In this document: positions 38,160 to 50,907 of the stretch, in pieces
Layout: the number at the start of each line of letters is the position of its first letter
Numbering within the stretch: position 1 is the stretch's first letter
Source of the DNA: Hyparrhenia diplandra
Lineage: Eukaryota; Streptophyta; Magnoliopsida; Poales; Poaceae
DNA length: 64,000 nucleotides
Direction of reading: 5' to 3'
Assembly (NCBI GenBank): GCA_015847255.1
Contig: JADLZK010011558.1
Coordinates: 62,001-126,000 of the forward strand
Program-made: the position numbers and the translations under genes
The notes under the pieces: generated by a model
Told to the model about the DNA's origin: nothing
The model's input: the letters and a program-made list of their open reading frames with translations, nothing else
The model's database searches: none

Positions 38160-39433
38160 TAAACTACCGGATTGCATAACCTGATCCATGCCTCAATTTT
38201 GTGTTCCAGAGTGGCGCTATAGGACAGAGGGTGTGAATTGAGCTGCTTATGCTGCATCTCCCACTTTTATCTACACGGTTTGAATATGATATAAGAAATA
38301 ATAAATTGGCCAGTCGAATTTTTGATGTGCTAAACACACATAAAAAAGAATTTATAAATGGGAAGAATTCATGTGATAGTCAATCTAATCAATGCAGGAA
38401 CAATACATTAGCAAAAGTAGCAGGAATCAATTATGGCTATCCATTTTGTATGTCATTAGGAAAGCATATAGAAAACAAAATATTACAAAACATATAAATT
38501 CCATAGAAACGGCTTTGGTATGAAAAGATCTCGACTCAAGCACTACTTTTCTATTGCAAGTTTTAGGAGAAATACAGAAGGAAGATAGCCATTAAGAATA
38601 CAATACAATGGTTTAAGAAGAAAGTTGTGTGGTGAAACATATTTTGTGCTCAACGGGGGTTTGGATTTCAATCCATCTCTGCAAAATTAAAAATGATGTT
38701 TCACCATGGATGCCAATTTTTTCCATCTGCAGGAAACAATACATCAAATAAAGAGCTCCACCATCAATTCTGGCATTTAACCGGCGGGGAAGAAGACATA
38801 TGATGGCAGAAAATGCTTATAGGAACTTTATAGCCTCTCGGACGCGGTGTTTGCTTATGGCATCTCCCACTTATTTCCCACATAAAGGTTTGGGAAAAGG
38901 ATCTTGCTTCTTGATAATTGTGCGACATATTGGTGCTTAAAAATTAATTGCTTGCATTAATTAATATCTTTGGAAAGTTTTTCTCAAGGATTCCCATGAT
39001 AGCAATTGTTGTTGAACAGACAAAGGCTGCTGAGCTTGACAATCCAGAACCTAATAAGAGAAATAACAACATCAAACCTTTATAAACATGTCATTTGAAC
39101 ATAAGGGAAGATTTGTGTACAAATAAAACACTAAATCAAGCATTAAGGAGCGGTGCCATCAACAACAACATCAAGTGCAATAGGTTTAATCTATCCCTTT
39201 CGATCTACATTATTAATAAACTCCCTTATATCTGCAGAATACAAATCAAGTGGATACGGACATATCATCCTACACTGAGTCACTGACACACTCATTTTCT
39301 ATATTTAAAATAATTGGGAACAAAATACTGCAATATCTAGGCATTTGCAGCAGGAATTCAAAATTGTAACTTACCCACACATGAAATAGTGCCCCCATTT
39401 GTGATTTTTTATGTCAATTTCCTATGCCCATGA
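38160..39433 (-). pseudogene. Partial duplicate of galactokinase exons 6 to 3 with introns, copy B
   Basis: It matches 34990-35880 in order, introns included: exon 6 at about 38175-38245, intron sequence with GATAGTCAATCTA near 38375, exon 5 at about 38970-39055, exon 4 at about 39145-39235, and exon 3 at about 39374-39424 almost unchanged. Substitutions, deletions (part of exon 4) and insertions make it non-functional. Retained introns show a DNA-level duplication and not a retrocopy. Confidence 0.88.
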
Positions 39434-39579
39434 AAAAAAAACTTGATGTTGATACGGTCAAAGCCAACAAACTAACAATATTACAAACATTAGACACCAA
39501 AAACAATGTCATTTTTTGTGACAAAAGGAGAGCTGATGCTACTAAACAAAGAATTTACTTCACTTGCATGATATTCCAA

Positions 39580-40040
39580 TCATAAAGCAGGTTCAAGAAT
39601 AAAGCTATCCTTATACATTTTTAGAAGCATAGTCCCTGAATCATCTTAGAATACAAATCAAGTGGATTTGGACATATCATTTGCATTCTTGACACAATTT
39701 TCCAAAATTTAAAAAAGTGGTCTCAAAAGTTTTGCATATTTAGGAGGCATTTTCAAAACTGTAAACCATCCTCAACTTGGTAAATAGGGCCCCATTTGGA
39801 GTTTTTTATGTCAAATCCTCTCCTTAAAAAAAAAATGGCGTTATTACGGTCAAAGCCAACAAAATAAAATCATCTTACTTGCATTTGTTGCAATTTTTTA
39901 TTTTGACAAAAAAAATTTACAAAACTATTGGAGAACCACATTTTTTTCACTTGCATATATTTTTCATAAAACAGGTTCAAGAATAAAGTTTATCCAAGTT
40001 CATTTTACAGAAACATAGTTGGAGAATCATCTTAGGCAGG
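39580..40040 (-). pseudogene. Older, strongly diverged galactokinase duplicate fragments, copy C
   Basis: A segment at about 39650-39830 recalls the exon 3 / intron 3 region again (ATACAAATCAAGTGGAT, TTTGGAGTTTTTTATGTCAA). It is framed by two related segments containing CAGGTTCAAGAATAAAG near 39590 and 39970. This suggests repeated rounds of local duplication. Confidence 0.6.
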
Positions 40041-41062
40041 CTCGACATGAGGAAACAGTTGTAAGAGAGTTTTCTATTTTTAGTATATAAAGTGTACCTT
40101 TTTGGAGCTTTTGTCAGTTAAGAAAAGTTACCCAGTTTAGGAGAGCTCGTAGCTTTTCTAGCTTTGTGAAGAAGCAAGAGCTCTAAGCAAGAAGCTCTCT
40201 ACAAACAGTGCGTTTAACTTCCGACGGCACGCCATCCTTATCCAGTTGGCTATGGCGTGAAGACGCGTCGCATCATTTAGAGGCACTAAATTTAATCCGT
40301 TCGATTAAGGCAATGCCAAAGAGCGGCACACGTGGACAGAAGCACTGCCCCAACACCGTGCGCATCGTATCATCTCATCTCAAACACAAAAGTTTCTTCA
40401 TGCACTTTGTATATTGATTGATTGCGTAGGTAATAAATCAACTCGATAGCCTACCCACGTCAATTTGCCACATGTAATTTCAAAGTCTTACTCGCGGTTG
40501 CGTAGGCTGAAGAGAATTTGTACCCGAAATTCAGAAAATCGAGATTTCATATAACCTACCACGTTTGGTTTGATAGATAAATTAGTCCATCTGGTCACTG
40601 TTATGTAAATTCGTCACCTCGTTCCTCACGATCTGATAATTAGTTTTATAGTACAAGTTTAATCATTCTATCAAATTTTAGAAATAAACTCAAGATCCAC
40701 CATCAGGTTTTCTTCGACCATACATCATTTGGTGTTTTCGAGCAGACAACCGCTCGGCGAACTCATCGCGGTGGTCAGCGTTTGTTTGCTGGGTACAACT
40801 CCCAAGATGTAAGGCACCGTTTCAGAGGAATCTGAACTCGGCTGGCTGCATTGCCAAGCAAAGCTGTGTCAAACTATCAACATAATGAAAAGCCCCGATC
40901 CAAACGCTAGACCTTCCTCGACGTCTTACTCTCGGAGGAACTTGACAATTTGTCAATAAAGAACCCATTTTAACTTTTCAGGCTTTCAGCAAACGTTGAA
41001 ACACAAATAGTATTACATTAACTTTTCAGCATCAGCACTTCTTTCTCACGTGCTACACGAAC
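40041..41062. other. Intergenic, no gene recognised
   Basis: A TATATAAAG box-like phrase near 40085, followed by GAAGCTCTCTACAAACAG, has the look of a retroelement LTR promoter and leader, but no matching LTR or internal domain is present. The rest is unique sequence. Confidence 0.3.
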
Positions 41063-44000
41063 TCATTCGCATTTCTGGGCTCTCGTGATCTCCCAAGCTG
41101 GGACAGCTTCATCACCCACAGCACATCCATCGACTCGCTTCCTGGTATTCGCGATAGCCACTACGAAGCTCTCATCCTGGAGAGTGAAGAGATACATTGC
41201 CCGTTCATCCTAATCATTTTATCATCAGTTAATTTCAATCAGAACAGAATATAAAGCGTTTCCACCATGTAACTGTACCCATGCTATTGAGGCTTAAAAT
41301 GGAAACCTGTGTGCCATGGCAAATGCAAAAGGCCGTGTTTCCTAATGTGCTGAATATTTTTCGTAGGTTAACATACCTCGGGGAGCTCCAAGTATTCGTC
41401 AGGAGATATCTGAAGGAACTCGACAGCTGTTTGCCCAACACACCACGCGAAGACCTCTGCACTGTCGTCTGCGATGGTCAAGTGCAGCTGAAAGCCATGC
41501 GAACATGCACTTTCGCAGGCACACTTACAAAATGAACACTGGAGTCCACCTGAATGTTCGTTCACAACGCTGCCGCAAATGCTGTGGAGCAGTGACACCT
41601 TTAAACTGTCACAATCGATGCGATCTAACCGAACATGGGATATCTGAACATCAAGCCGTCAAACAAATACATGATGTTAGCATCAGGAAAAAAATTGGCC
41701 ACAGTTGAAGACTGCAATGGAGTTCCCAAAACAGAAATAAACATAATCTGTGACTGCTTTTAGCCCTTTTACTGTATTTTTTAGTCTATTCCATATGGGG
41801 AGCATGTTAAAGGTGATCAGGTACTCGTTTTCTAGAATGGTATCAGTAGTTTTAGCAAAAGGCCCGTCTTTTTTTTGCTTTTTGGCCTTTTTTTGAAAGT
41901 TTTTTTCAAATACGCCCTTTTTAGATTCATTTTAAAAAATGGACCTTTTCTCGGCGCCACGAGTCACGGCGCCGAGGTATAACGTCTCGGCGCCACAACC
42001 CATGGCGCCGAGGTTGACGGCGTGGTAAGCGGCGTAGCATCATAAATTTTACATTTACCCCTCGGCGCCGCGATCATCACGGCGCGAGGTGGTAAATGTA
42101 AAATTTGCACTTTTGTCCTTCTTTTCACGCGTTTGAAGAGAACATGTAAAATTACTCTTAAAGCAGAATACAAAAGCGGCGGTCGGCTGGTTAGCCCACT
42201 CGAGCTCTGGCTGGGCACTTCAGCGGCCGGGTTTCAAAACCTGAGCATCCCTGTTTTTATTTTTTATTATTTTTAATAAGCAAACAATCAATTGCTATTC
42301 ATTCCCAAGCTCGTGCAGTCTTTTGTTTTTTATTTTAAAAAAAAAGCAAACGGTGGAACCTTATATATATTACCTAAATGTTGTAATGCTGTTCATTCCC
42401 AAGCCCGTCCAGCGCAGCTTGTCTGTTCATTCCAAAGTGTTGTATATTATCTAAATCCAAAATTTACCTTATGCAAGTGCATTTACTTATATTTCTTCTT
42501 GTAATTGTTTATAAAATACTTCCTCCATCCTAAATTGTAAATTGTTTTACTTTTTTATATAAAGTTTGAGCATTCGTTTTATTCAAAAATTTATGTCAAA
42601 TATCATTTCTTTGGTCATGGATTGCTTTACTAATAAATGTCTTTAAGAGTAGTTTAAATTTGACTATGTTTCTATAAATTTTTTGAATAAAAGAAAGTGA
42701 TCAAAGTTGGTGTCAAAAAAACTCAAATGACTTACAACTTGAGATGGAGTAAGTACTTGTTGTAATTGCTAATAAAATGCTTTACTTGCTATACTTGTTG
42801 CAATTGCTAATAAAATGCTTTAATTGCTATATTGCTTCTTAAAACTAAAAAAAAAAAAAAAAAAAGATACAGCAGCCGGGGTTTTGAACCCTGACCGCGC
42901 TGGGGTGCTCAGCAAGCACGCCCGCACTAACCAACCCAACTGCAACTTTGTTGTTGAACAGCTGTAAGAATAAACTTTCTTGTTTGTTCCACCGCGTGAA
43001 AGAAGGCAAAAAATAAGTTTTACATTTACCCACCGGCGCCGTGATCCGTGGCGCCGAGGGGGTAAATGTAAAATTTGCAATGCTACGCGGTTTACCACGC
43101 CGTCAACCTCGGCGCCATGGGTTGTGGCGCCGAGACGTTATACCTCGGCGCCGTGACTCGTGGCGCCGAGAAAAGGTCCATTTCTTAAAATGAATCGAAA
43201 AAGGATGTATTTGTGAAAAACTTTTTAAAAAAGGACTAAAAAGCAAAAAAGACGGGCGAAAGGCCAATTCAACTAAACTTGAAAAGCTCTAGAAGCAACT
43301 TCACAGCAGTAATAAAGAAGACTTACATGTGTTCTGTTTGTCGAACTGCGAAGATCTGACAAGGGTGATAGATTATGCAGGCATGTCGAGTTCAGGAGTG
43401 CTGGCAGCAAGCTTAAGTTAAAAACAGAGACCCTGGCTCCTTTTCACGCCATGAGACTTCAAGGCTATTTTAACCATAAGATAGCCAGCAATCAGAACTT
43501 TGTCCGCGTAGTACCATATAGATAATAGATGTTAACATAAAGGAAAATGCTTCTTACATATTAGTTGAACTCAAGGCACAACTCAAACCGGAGACGTACA
43601 CCATATGCCCAACTCCTACTCTACCTAATGACCTGCAGAGTAAGAGACATTTGTATACTGTTATGGAATTCAGGTGCATGATGGGGATAGACAGTTCAAT
43701 TGGCATAGGAAGAAACAATATGTCGAAATAACAGGTATGTGAAGGATGGTGGGCAGGAATGATGGAATCTGGAATAGCAAAGACAATATAATGCTTATAA
43801 TTGAGGTGAAAAGCCTCCTACTTTATTGAAAGATCAAGAGCAACATCCTGTCAGATGGATGTAAACAATATAGCATCAGCCATCAGATATATCAAGTTAT
43901 TAGCTGCTAATTATTATTACAAAAACATGTCATCCTAAAGATATTAAAATTACTAAATTTTTGCTTTAGATATCAAATGCCAGAGCACTCAGCCCACACA

Positions 44001-47000
44001 ACAGGTCCAGTGAGAAACGTTATAATGTATTATCAATTATGAATTTATAACCTCATAACATCAATGCATGTGCCCAGGCAGAGGGGAATCACTTGTTTTG
44101 TTGTAAATCAAATTGATTTCGTATGCACAACTCTTAGACAAGCAATTTTTAGAAAGGCAAAGACTGGATAGCTTTTCTTTCAATTATTATACCATACTGA
44201 TAATATAGATGCACAAACATAAGTACAATGTGGTGGCCAGCATCAGGAATCTAAGATCTCGCACTGAAACTCATCAAAACTGCTAATGCATGTCAACCTA
44301 ACCATTGCCAAAAAAAAAAAAAGGTTCTTGCACATAAGACACATTCAATTTAGCATGACACAGAAATAACGATTTCATTTGATTTATCAGTCAAACAAGC
44401 ACGCGATTTCAGAGAAAGGAATGCATGGTGGAGATAATAAATAGATATTGGCCACCACTTAAGTACAAAAGGTGGTACCAGGGTCCCAATAAAGATAAGC
44501 TTCATCAGAACAACTCCTGTTGTGTCTTCTAACTCCAAATAGAATGTAGTCCCTGATGTGCTTACTTTGCAAACACTAGTTACGGTACCAAAGAGACTGA
44601 TTCCCACCATTTTATCATGAAGATCACTTACATATGCCTAAAAAAAAGGCATGTTATACAAAAGCATGAAGAAAACATGATCATTCGAAGTTTGAGAAAC
44701 AGAAAACAATGACAGAAAGCATGAAAGATCAGGTATTCCTCTCAAGAAGTATGCTTCTACTTACAAAGAGAATAAAAAGGGAAACAGCAATACTAATGGT
44801 AGGGAAATATTTGCATGTGCATGCTAAGGAACTTTTGGAACCAATGGTCTAAAAAGTGTAAGCAGTGAGCAAATGGACACCCACCACTTAGTGATTAAGT
44901 AGAAAGTTGGTGGAATAAAAGCACAATATTTATTGAGAAGAACTATCCCAGACTGGTCATATATGAGACGTAATAGCTAATAAGAGATCAATGCTTTCAG
45001 TTGTTACACTGGCAAACTCAGCAATATGTTTAGCTAAACATGATAGTATCACAAGCATACCAATAAAATAGAAATTTAAGGATCAGCAGAATCAGCTGTT
45101 GAAGGCTAAAGTGGTAAGTATTCAGGTTCTAAGCATCATCATGGTTGCAAAATCTATCTTCTGAGAAGACCCTAAATGAATGAAGGTAAGTTACATACGA
45201 AACGGTATTTGCTGAAATCAACTGAACCGTGCAAATCACATGGTAATGTTACTTGCGGCTACATTATTAGTCGGAACACATGACAGACGAGATCCTTGGC
45301 TCTTTACTTGAGTAGGAGTAAAAGGCACCTAGCACACATGTTACATATTAGTAAAATGGAGTTATGCAGAAAGAACTATGAAGATATCCCTACAAACCTG
45401 TTCCTCTTGTTGAGCAATTGGCGCCATGTAAACCTGTGTTGCACTGCCATGTTCAAGGCACAGTTCCTGAGACTCATGATTATTGTCTATAAAATTTGCG
45501 ATGAAAGGTCTGTCCAGTGCAAGCATGCTCCCTACACTGAAATAATATGTTTAGCTTATTTTAGTCTGAATAAATAGTTGGTCCTTAGTTCTAATATAGA
45601 GTGGAATGAACCTGAACAGATTTGCAAGTAAAGTCTGCTCTCCCCATAGAACTAACTTCATCTTTGCATCCTCGTTGTCTTCAAGAATGATCTGCATTCT
45701 TTCTGTACATCTAAATGGTTCCAACGACTCAATTTTTTCAATCCTGCAAAAGAAGAAAAAAAAAAAAAGGTGAAGTGCTTTGAAACTCTGTGCAACAAAG
45801 TAGTAGACTAGTAAATAGTAAACCCTCGATTCACACATGTTTATCAGCAAGCCATAGTAACCATGTCTCCATATATTTTACCAGACAAATATTTCAAAAA
45901 AACATGTCCAGATTTTGTAAACCTGGGAGCACAGAAAATGAAGAAACTAACTGCAAATTTTGGAGAAACAAAAACTACACTACGAATAATATATTATGCT
46001 CGTAATTATAACAACCCATAAATATCACTTTACCTGGCATAAAATGAGTATTCAACATTGTTTCTACTTTCCTCTCCAATCATAGAAGAGAATGAATAGG
46101 TGCAAAACTGTGCAGCAAGTAACAAGGCATCTTCATCTTGGTCCTGCAGAAATAAAACGTGTTTGAACTAAAAAACAAATTGTACTGAGCAGCAGTTTGC
46201 CCATTTTAATCTCTAATAGCTAAAGCTGAAATTGTTTGGCTAGAAGCACATACAATATTTTTCTTCTAAGAGAAAAGAAATGAGTACAACATTTCAAGCC
46301 TCAATTCATGTAAGAAGCAAAGATTTTACAATTTGCAGCTATATTAAAAATAAACATAAAATGATTTTGACATTTTTATCAAAATATTTAAGTTCCTAGA
46401 CAATTATCGTGGCATGAAAATTCACCCTCATACACATAAATACAATGAACAATTACCTCATCCAGTAATATCACCATGTATTCTGTTGGCAAAAAATACG
46501 AGCATGGCCAGATCCCTCCATGGCTGTACGAAGACAACATCCTGTGAGCATAACTTCTCGACCCTTCTTCAATATACCATTTGGTCCTATGCAGTCATAG
46601 TACCTGATACAAAATTTGTATAAGTATTCCAAATACCAAGAGTAATACAATAAACGAAATAAAAAGAATGTTCTATCAATAAACTCCACTCCAATATAAA
46701 TTACTTACAATGCTAAGTTACTGATTGAGCATGGAGGAGAGGGATAGCGCACTCTATTTGGGTTGATGGATCAATAATCTAACTTCTGTAATTCAGAAAG
46801 ATCTGTGCTATACTACAACTAGAAAATTTACATATTATATACATTTCAGGGCAATGAATGGTTCAGAGTGTTCAAAGTTCAACAATGATCTCTAATAACC
46901 ATAGATAGCATTGCAGAATTCCTCGCATACATAGGTTTCCATACAAATTTGCTGACGGCTGACGCATTCTTTATTGACATACATCAGTTAAACAAATATA

Positions 47001-48097
47001 AACATAACTAAGCAATATGTAGTCAGCTCTACCTTCGGTGTAAATATAGGTCGATTGTGGATGCGCTCCACATGTCTCCCAACGTAAGCATGTATATGTT
47101 TGTACCTAGAGAAGAATGACACATGACTAAGGATGTTGTGGAGAAATGCAAGTTGATAGTCATGTCATGCATAAAAAAGTCAGCAAAAATTGTAAGCAGG
47201 TTTGACCATTAATTGTATTTGATGTATTGCTACACCAATGAACAGAAATCCAGAAATTACGTGTAGCAGTCATATGGTTTTAACAGATAGAACCCTACAG
47301 TGCTGGATTGCTCAACTAACCAGGGAAGTTACTGACAACTATAGCTTGTTCATAGCATAGAAGCATACCAGGAAGAACAAAAACGTCAATGACAACAGCT
47401 TCAAGGACACTATTGGGAGAAAGGAAGTTCTTCTCATGGATAGAATCGATTGTAACAGTATTTGGAAGCCGTCTCCTCTTATTCTTCGTGTTTATAAGTT
47501 TGGCCAGCTCGACCTTCCTCTTGGAGGTCAGGGATTTTCGCTGTTCTGTCCAAGACTAACAAGAGAAGCCAAGGTTTAATCCTACTATCGGCTGTACAAA
47601 AAAAAAAAAAGATATGGTAAATTGGTAATCCAAAAAAAAGGGGATCAAATTGCCTTTGTACAAATTGTTGCAGAGACTAATATTAGCTTAAAACTCCTTC
47701 GTGGCATAGACATTTGCTTCAAATTCGAGCCGAGCACAAAGCATAGACAAATGCCCGCATCAGCTTACGGAAATGTTTGCATATTGAGACGTGCGGTGGG
47801 GAAAAAAAAAATTCAGCCCAATTACTACCACGCAGGCAGCGAGTCGAGCCTCACCTGGAAGAGGTCGGAGAGAAGGATGGCGGCGGTGACGCCGCTGGAG
47901 TAGGCGCAGCAGGACTTGAGCAGCTGCGCCACCGCCCACCCCCCAAGGCGGTCGCGCCGGCGCCGGCCCGTCCCCGGAGACTCGTAGCCGTCGCCGTCAC
48001 CGTCGCCGGCGGACGAGGAGAGCATGGAGATGGCATAGTCGACGAACTCCAGGAATGCGCCCCCGTCGGCGGAGGCCGCTGTGGTGGCGGGATCCAT
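41063..48097 (-). CDS. Multi-OB-fold single-strand DNA-binding-like protein (SHLD2/RPA1-like), 12 exons
   Basis: Exons: 47855-48097, 47369-47555, 47033-47105, 46457-46603, 46034-46143, 45612-45743, 45398-45536, 44479-44637, 43558-43632, 43327-43345 (19-nt microexon), 41377-41643, 41063-41209. All have GT-AG borders and matching phases except at two apparent one-base errors: an A run at 46491-46496, and near 44481. The protein is about 565 aa. It has an acidic, low-complexity N terminus, a basic KRKVELAKLINTKNKRRR segment, beta-rich OB-like segments (KMKLVLWGEQTLLANLF; VGISLFGTVTSVCKVS) and a C-terminal HSIC...CSFC cluster followed by FQLHLTIADDSAEVFAWC. That resembles the zinc-bearing OB fold of RPA70 and shieldin subunit 2. 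The exon structure is firm; the function (end protection or ssDNA binding in the nucleus) is inferred from fold resemblance. Confidence 0.7.
41861..43265. mobile_element. Long-TIR DNA transposon inserted in an intron, arms with GGCGCC hairpins
   Basis: Arms of about 250 bp at 41861-42110 and 43015-43265 are inverted copies. From the outside each reads GCCCGTCTTTTTT, then three consecutive small palindromes (CTCGGCGCC...GGCGCCGAG type), then TTTTACATTTACC. Inward of each arm is a tRNA-like module. The core is AT-rich and has taken a decayed Stowaway-like insertion at about 42522-42753. No transposase is encoded. Target duplications are not clear. It occupies most of the intron between the 19-nt microexon and the penultimate exon, outside all splice sites. 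Confidence 0.75.
42522..42753. mobile_element. Degenerate Stowaway-like MITE nested in the intron transposon
   Basis: The ends ACTTCCTCCATCCTAAATTG and CAACTTGAGATGGAGTAAGT are imperfect inverted repeats of the Stowaway type. The AT-rich interior contains TTTGAATAAAAGAAAGTGAT. Confidence 0.55.
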
Positions 48098-48640
48098 GGA
48101 ACCCTAGTCCAGGAGGGCGAGGGCGGGAAACGGGTAGGGTGGGTTCAAGAGGAAAGCGCCGCTGCGTCTTGAGCGCGAATTGTTTTCACTTGGCGCGCTG
48201 CCTGGTCCTGGTATTGAAGGGATTCTCTCTTCTTCTTTTTTTCATCATCTTATTATCCTTCGAAGATCATTGGGGTGGCAATCGGCTGCAGCTCTCTCCA
48301 ACTACCGTTGGGCGTGACGTCTCGTCGTGCTACATACGTACAGATAAGCGTAGAGCGCCACCGTGAAAGTTTACCCCAAATTTGTTCATTTAATCACCAT
48401 GCACTATCTTCATCTTGGTTAAACCCAAAGGGCATGGTATATTTCTTTTTGTTTTTTTTATTTTTGCTATACGATGCTAGGAGTTTTGGACATGTTTCTA
48501 ATCTCGTCTTCACCATCATCTGCGGAAGAACTTTGCTCCACATTTTCGCTGAATTGAGCCTGAATTCCAATAACAATCATCTCTTCAAGGTATACTTCTA
48601 CAGGTTCTTTTGTCTTTTCATGTATTGAGGGTTTTTTAGA
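48098..48640. other. Upstream region of the OB-fold gene
   Basis: The first 150 bases are GC-rich and probably hold the 5' UTR and promoter. From about 48395 a block (CATCTTGGTTAAACCCAAAG..., GCTCCACATTTTCGCTGAATT) begins that is repeated in diverged form at 50490-50590. No gene is recognised. Confidence 0.45.
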
Positions 48641-49520
48641 GGGGTTCATTACCTTAGTGTAGAGATCGCATTGAATTTGGAATTAAGATGGAAACAATTG
48701 GATGTACCACATTTGGCTTCATAGATGGGGAGACACATAATAATTGGGAGTGGTTCATGAAGTTGCATAAGGCCAAGGGGACCTACCTCATCTTGCAATT
48801 TGCACTCGATGCATGCAAAGGCCCGAGACAATTTGTTAAGGACGTGTTTCCTAATGCCGAACATAGAGAGTGTTTTAGGCATCTTAAATTTCTTTAAGAA
48901 GTTTGGGGGTGATTCTTCTAAGATGTAGTTTTAGACATATAGAGTTGAATATATTTCTTCAATTTTGTTATGGCTTGAGAAGCATGAAATTTTTATGGAA
49001 AACAAAGTGTGATTACATAACCAACAACCTTGCTGAAAGTTTTAACAATTGATTAAGGATTTGGATGGACCTTCCCGTTTTGTGAGCTTGCCGATAAAAC
49101 ATTGTAAGAGGAAGAGAAGGCAGTTATCACAAAAGCTTAATCACCTACAATCACTTATGATTGAGTTTAGTATTGCACAGAGATATGGGAAGTGAATACC
49201 ATCCATAATGTGCATGTAGTGAAGACTTATCTCCATGAGTGCACATGCTTTGAGTGGCAACACACACGGAAAGCCAATGCTTTGGCTTTGACTCAAGATT
49301 ATGTGGATCTTGAGCCATTTGTTCATGAGTACTTTTAGGTTGAAAATTTCAAAAATGCATATAAGAGATTAAGAGCCACTACGGATAAAAACTCGGTGGC
49401 CACAAGTGCAACTTAGATCTAAAGTTGAAGGGCCATTGGATAAAAAGGGTGCTTGGGAGGTACAGAAGTTTGGATAAAGGGTTGTCTTGAAGGAGGAAGT
49501 GGTGGCTTTTTGTTTTCTCA
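48640..49520 (+). pseudogene. MuDR-type MULE transposase, degraded
   Basis: Fragments on the + strand in several frames: GFIDGETHNNWEWFMK and DACKG..FVKDVFPNAEHREC near 48700-48890 (MULE catalytic domain); DYITNNLAESFNN near 49010-49050; HECTCFEWQHT near 49228-49263 (SWIM zinc finger, with the GKPC part lost); and DLEPFVHEYF..ENFKNAYKRL near 49308-49370. Internal stops and deletions make it non-functional. It sits upstream of the OB-fold gene. No terminal inverted repeats were found. Confidence 0.8.
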
Positions 49521-50869
49521 CAGGAGTTTTAGCATTACAAACCCCAAACCCAAAATATAAGATTTTTATGATGATTTTGGGAAGAATATTATTCTCCTGG
49601 CCATCTACGGATCCGAAAGTGCTCTTTGCATGCTGAAATTGCATGGTTGTCAATTCCTCAAAACACACCCGCGGCAGCCTCCTTTGCATCAAGAAAATCT
49701 TTGGAGCAGCCAAACACTACTGTTTTAAAAATATTTTGGCATCAAGTCGTAAAGGTTGACTAGAAGGTACTCCAATTCTTTCATTCTAGCATAAGGACAA
49801 TATTTTGGCATCAACCCTACAAGAGGAGGGCCAAGTACATTCTTGAATCGGTTTTCGCCAAAGAAGCATTTTCCATGCTTCTAAGGGTGAACAGTTGCAA
49901 GAGGGGAACATATTTTTAGTAAATGGAACTATGTGTTGTGTGATGGGCCTAAATGGCCCCTTTATGAAACCTATTTGTGGTCAGATATTAGATATATAAT
50001 TGTCAAAATTAGAAAAAAAATACTCAAATGAAATGACATATATTTATAAGATCATGAAATGTGCCAAAATAAGAAGGGAAATCGGACATATATTTGCAAA
50101 AATCTTCTTCATTGCAAAGTCATGCGATTACATGCTTTGTATCTATTAGCAAATCCACTATTGGAACATGCTTCTGACTCAGGATAATAAAACCAGTATT
50201 GGAACTCAGCATGGTCTGATTTTAGTGAAGCATGGCTGTTTTTTAAAAAAAAAATCATGACAGAAATCAGATGTCGAGGTCACCTATTTTTAAGTGAAGC
50301 ATAAGCGAGTTTTTTAAAAAAACATGACAGCCATCATCTTGGTTAAAACAATCGAGGTCATCTGTTTTATCACTGCGATATGCATATGTTGGTTGTTTTC
50401 CAAGCAACCTATTTTTTAAGACGAGTTTTTTTAAAAAAAAAAATCATGACAGCTCTTGCACACTTATGTTGGTTGTTTTCCTCAACTTCCATCATCTTGG
50501 TTAAAACAAAGGGCACCGTTGCTCCACTTTTCACTGGAGGACTGAGCCTGATTTCCAATAAGAATCGGCTCTTTATCATCTTCAATCGATCGCACTTTTA
50601 TTAAACCAGTTGTCTTGATGACCTCTATAGGAACATCAACTCCCTCTCATTTTAGGCGCATAAACTTACTTCAAAGGTGACCAAACCTCCTTTTCATGGA
50701 CCGATTCGTCGAATCAACCCTTTGTTTGATATACTTGTTAAAAAACGGTAAAAAAAAAAAGATTGTAATTGCACCTCTTTGGTGGAATTAACGACTTATT
50801 TGTCTTCCAAAATCCAATCTCTTTTTTCTGTTTACTGCGTGAACAGCAACAATGGCACCTTCTTCTTCT

Positions 50870-50907
<38 letters not shown>

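Noticed and set aside
40060..40440. A solo LTR
   Set aside because: There is a TATA-like phrase and leader-like sequence, but no TG...CA ends or target duplication could be established.
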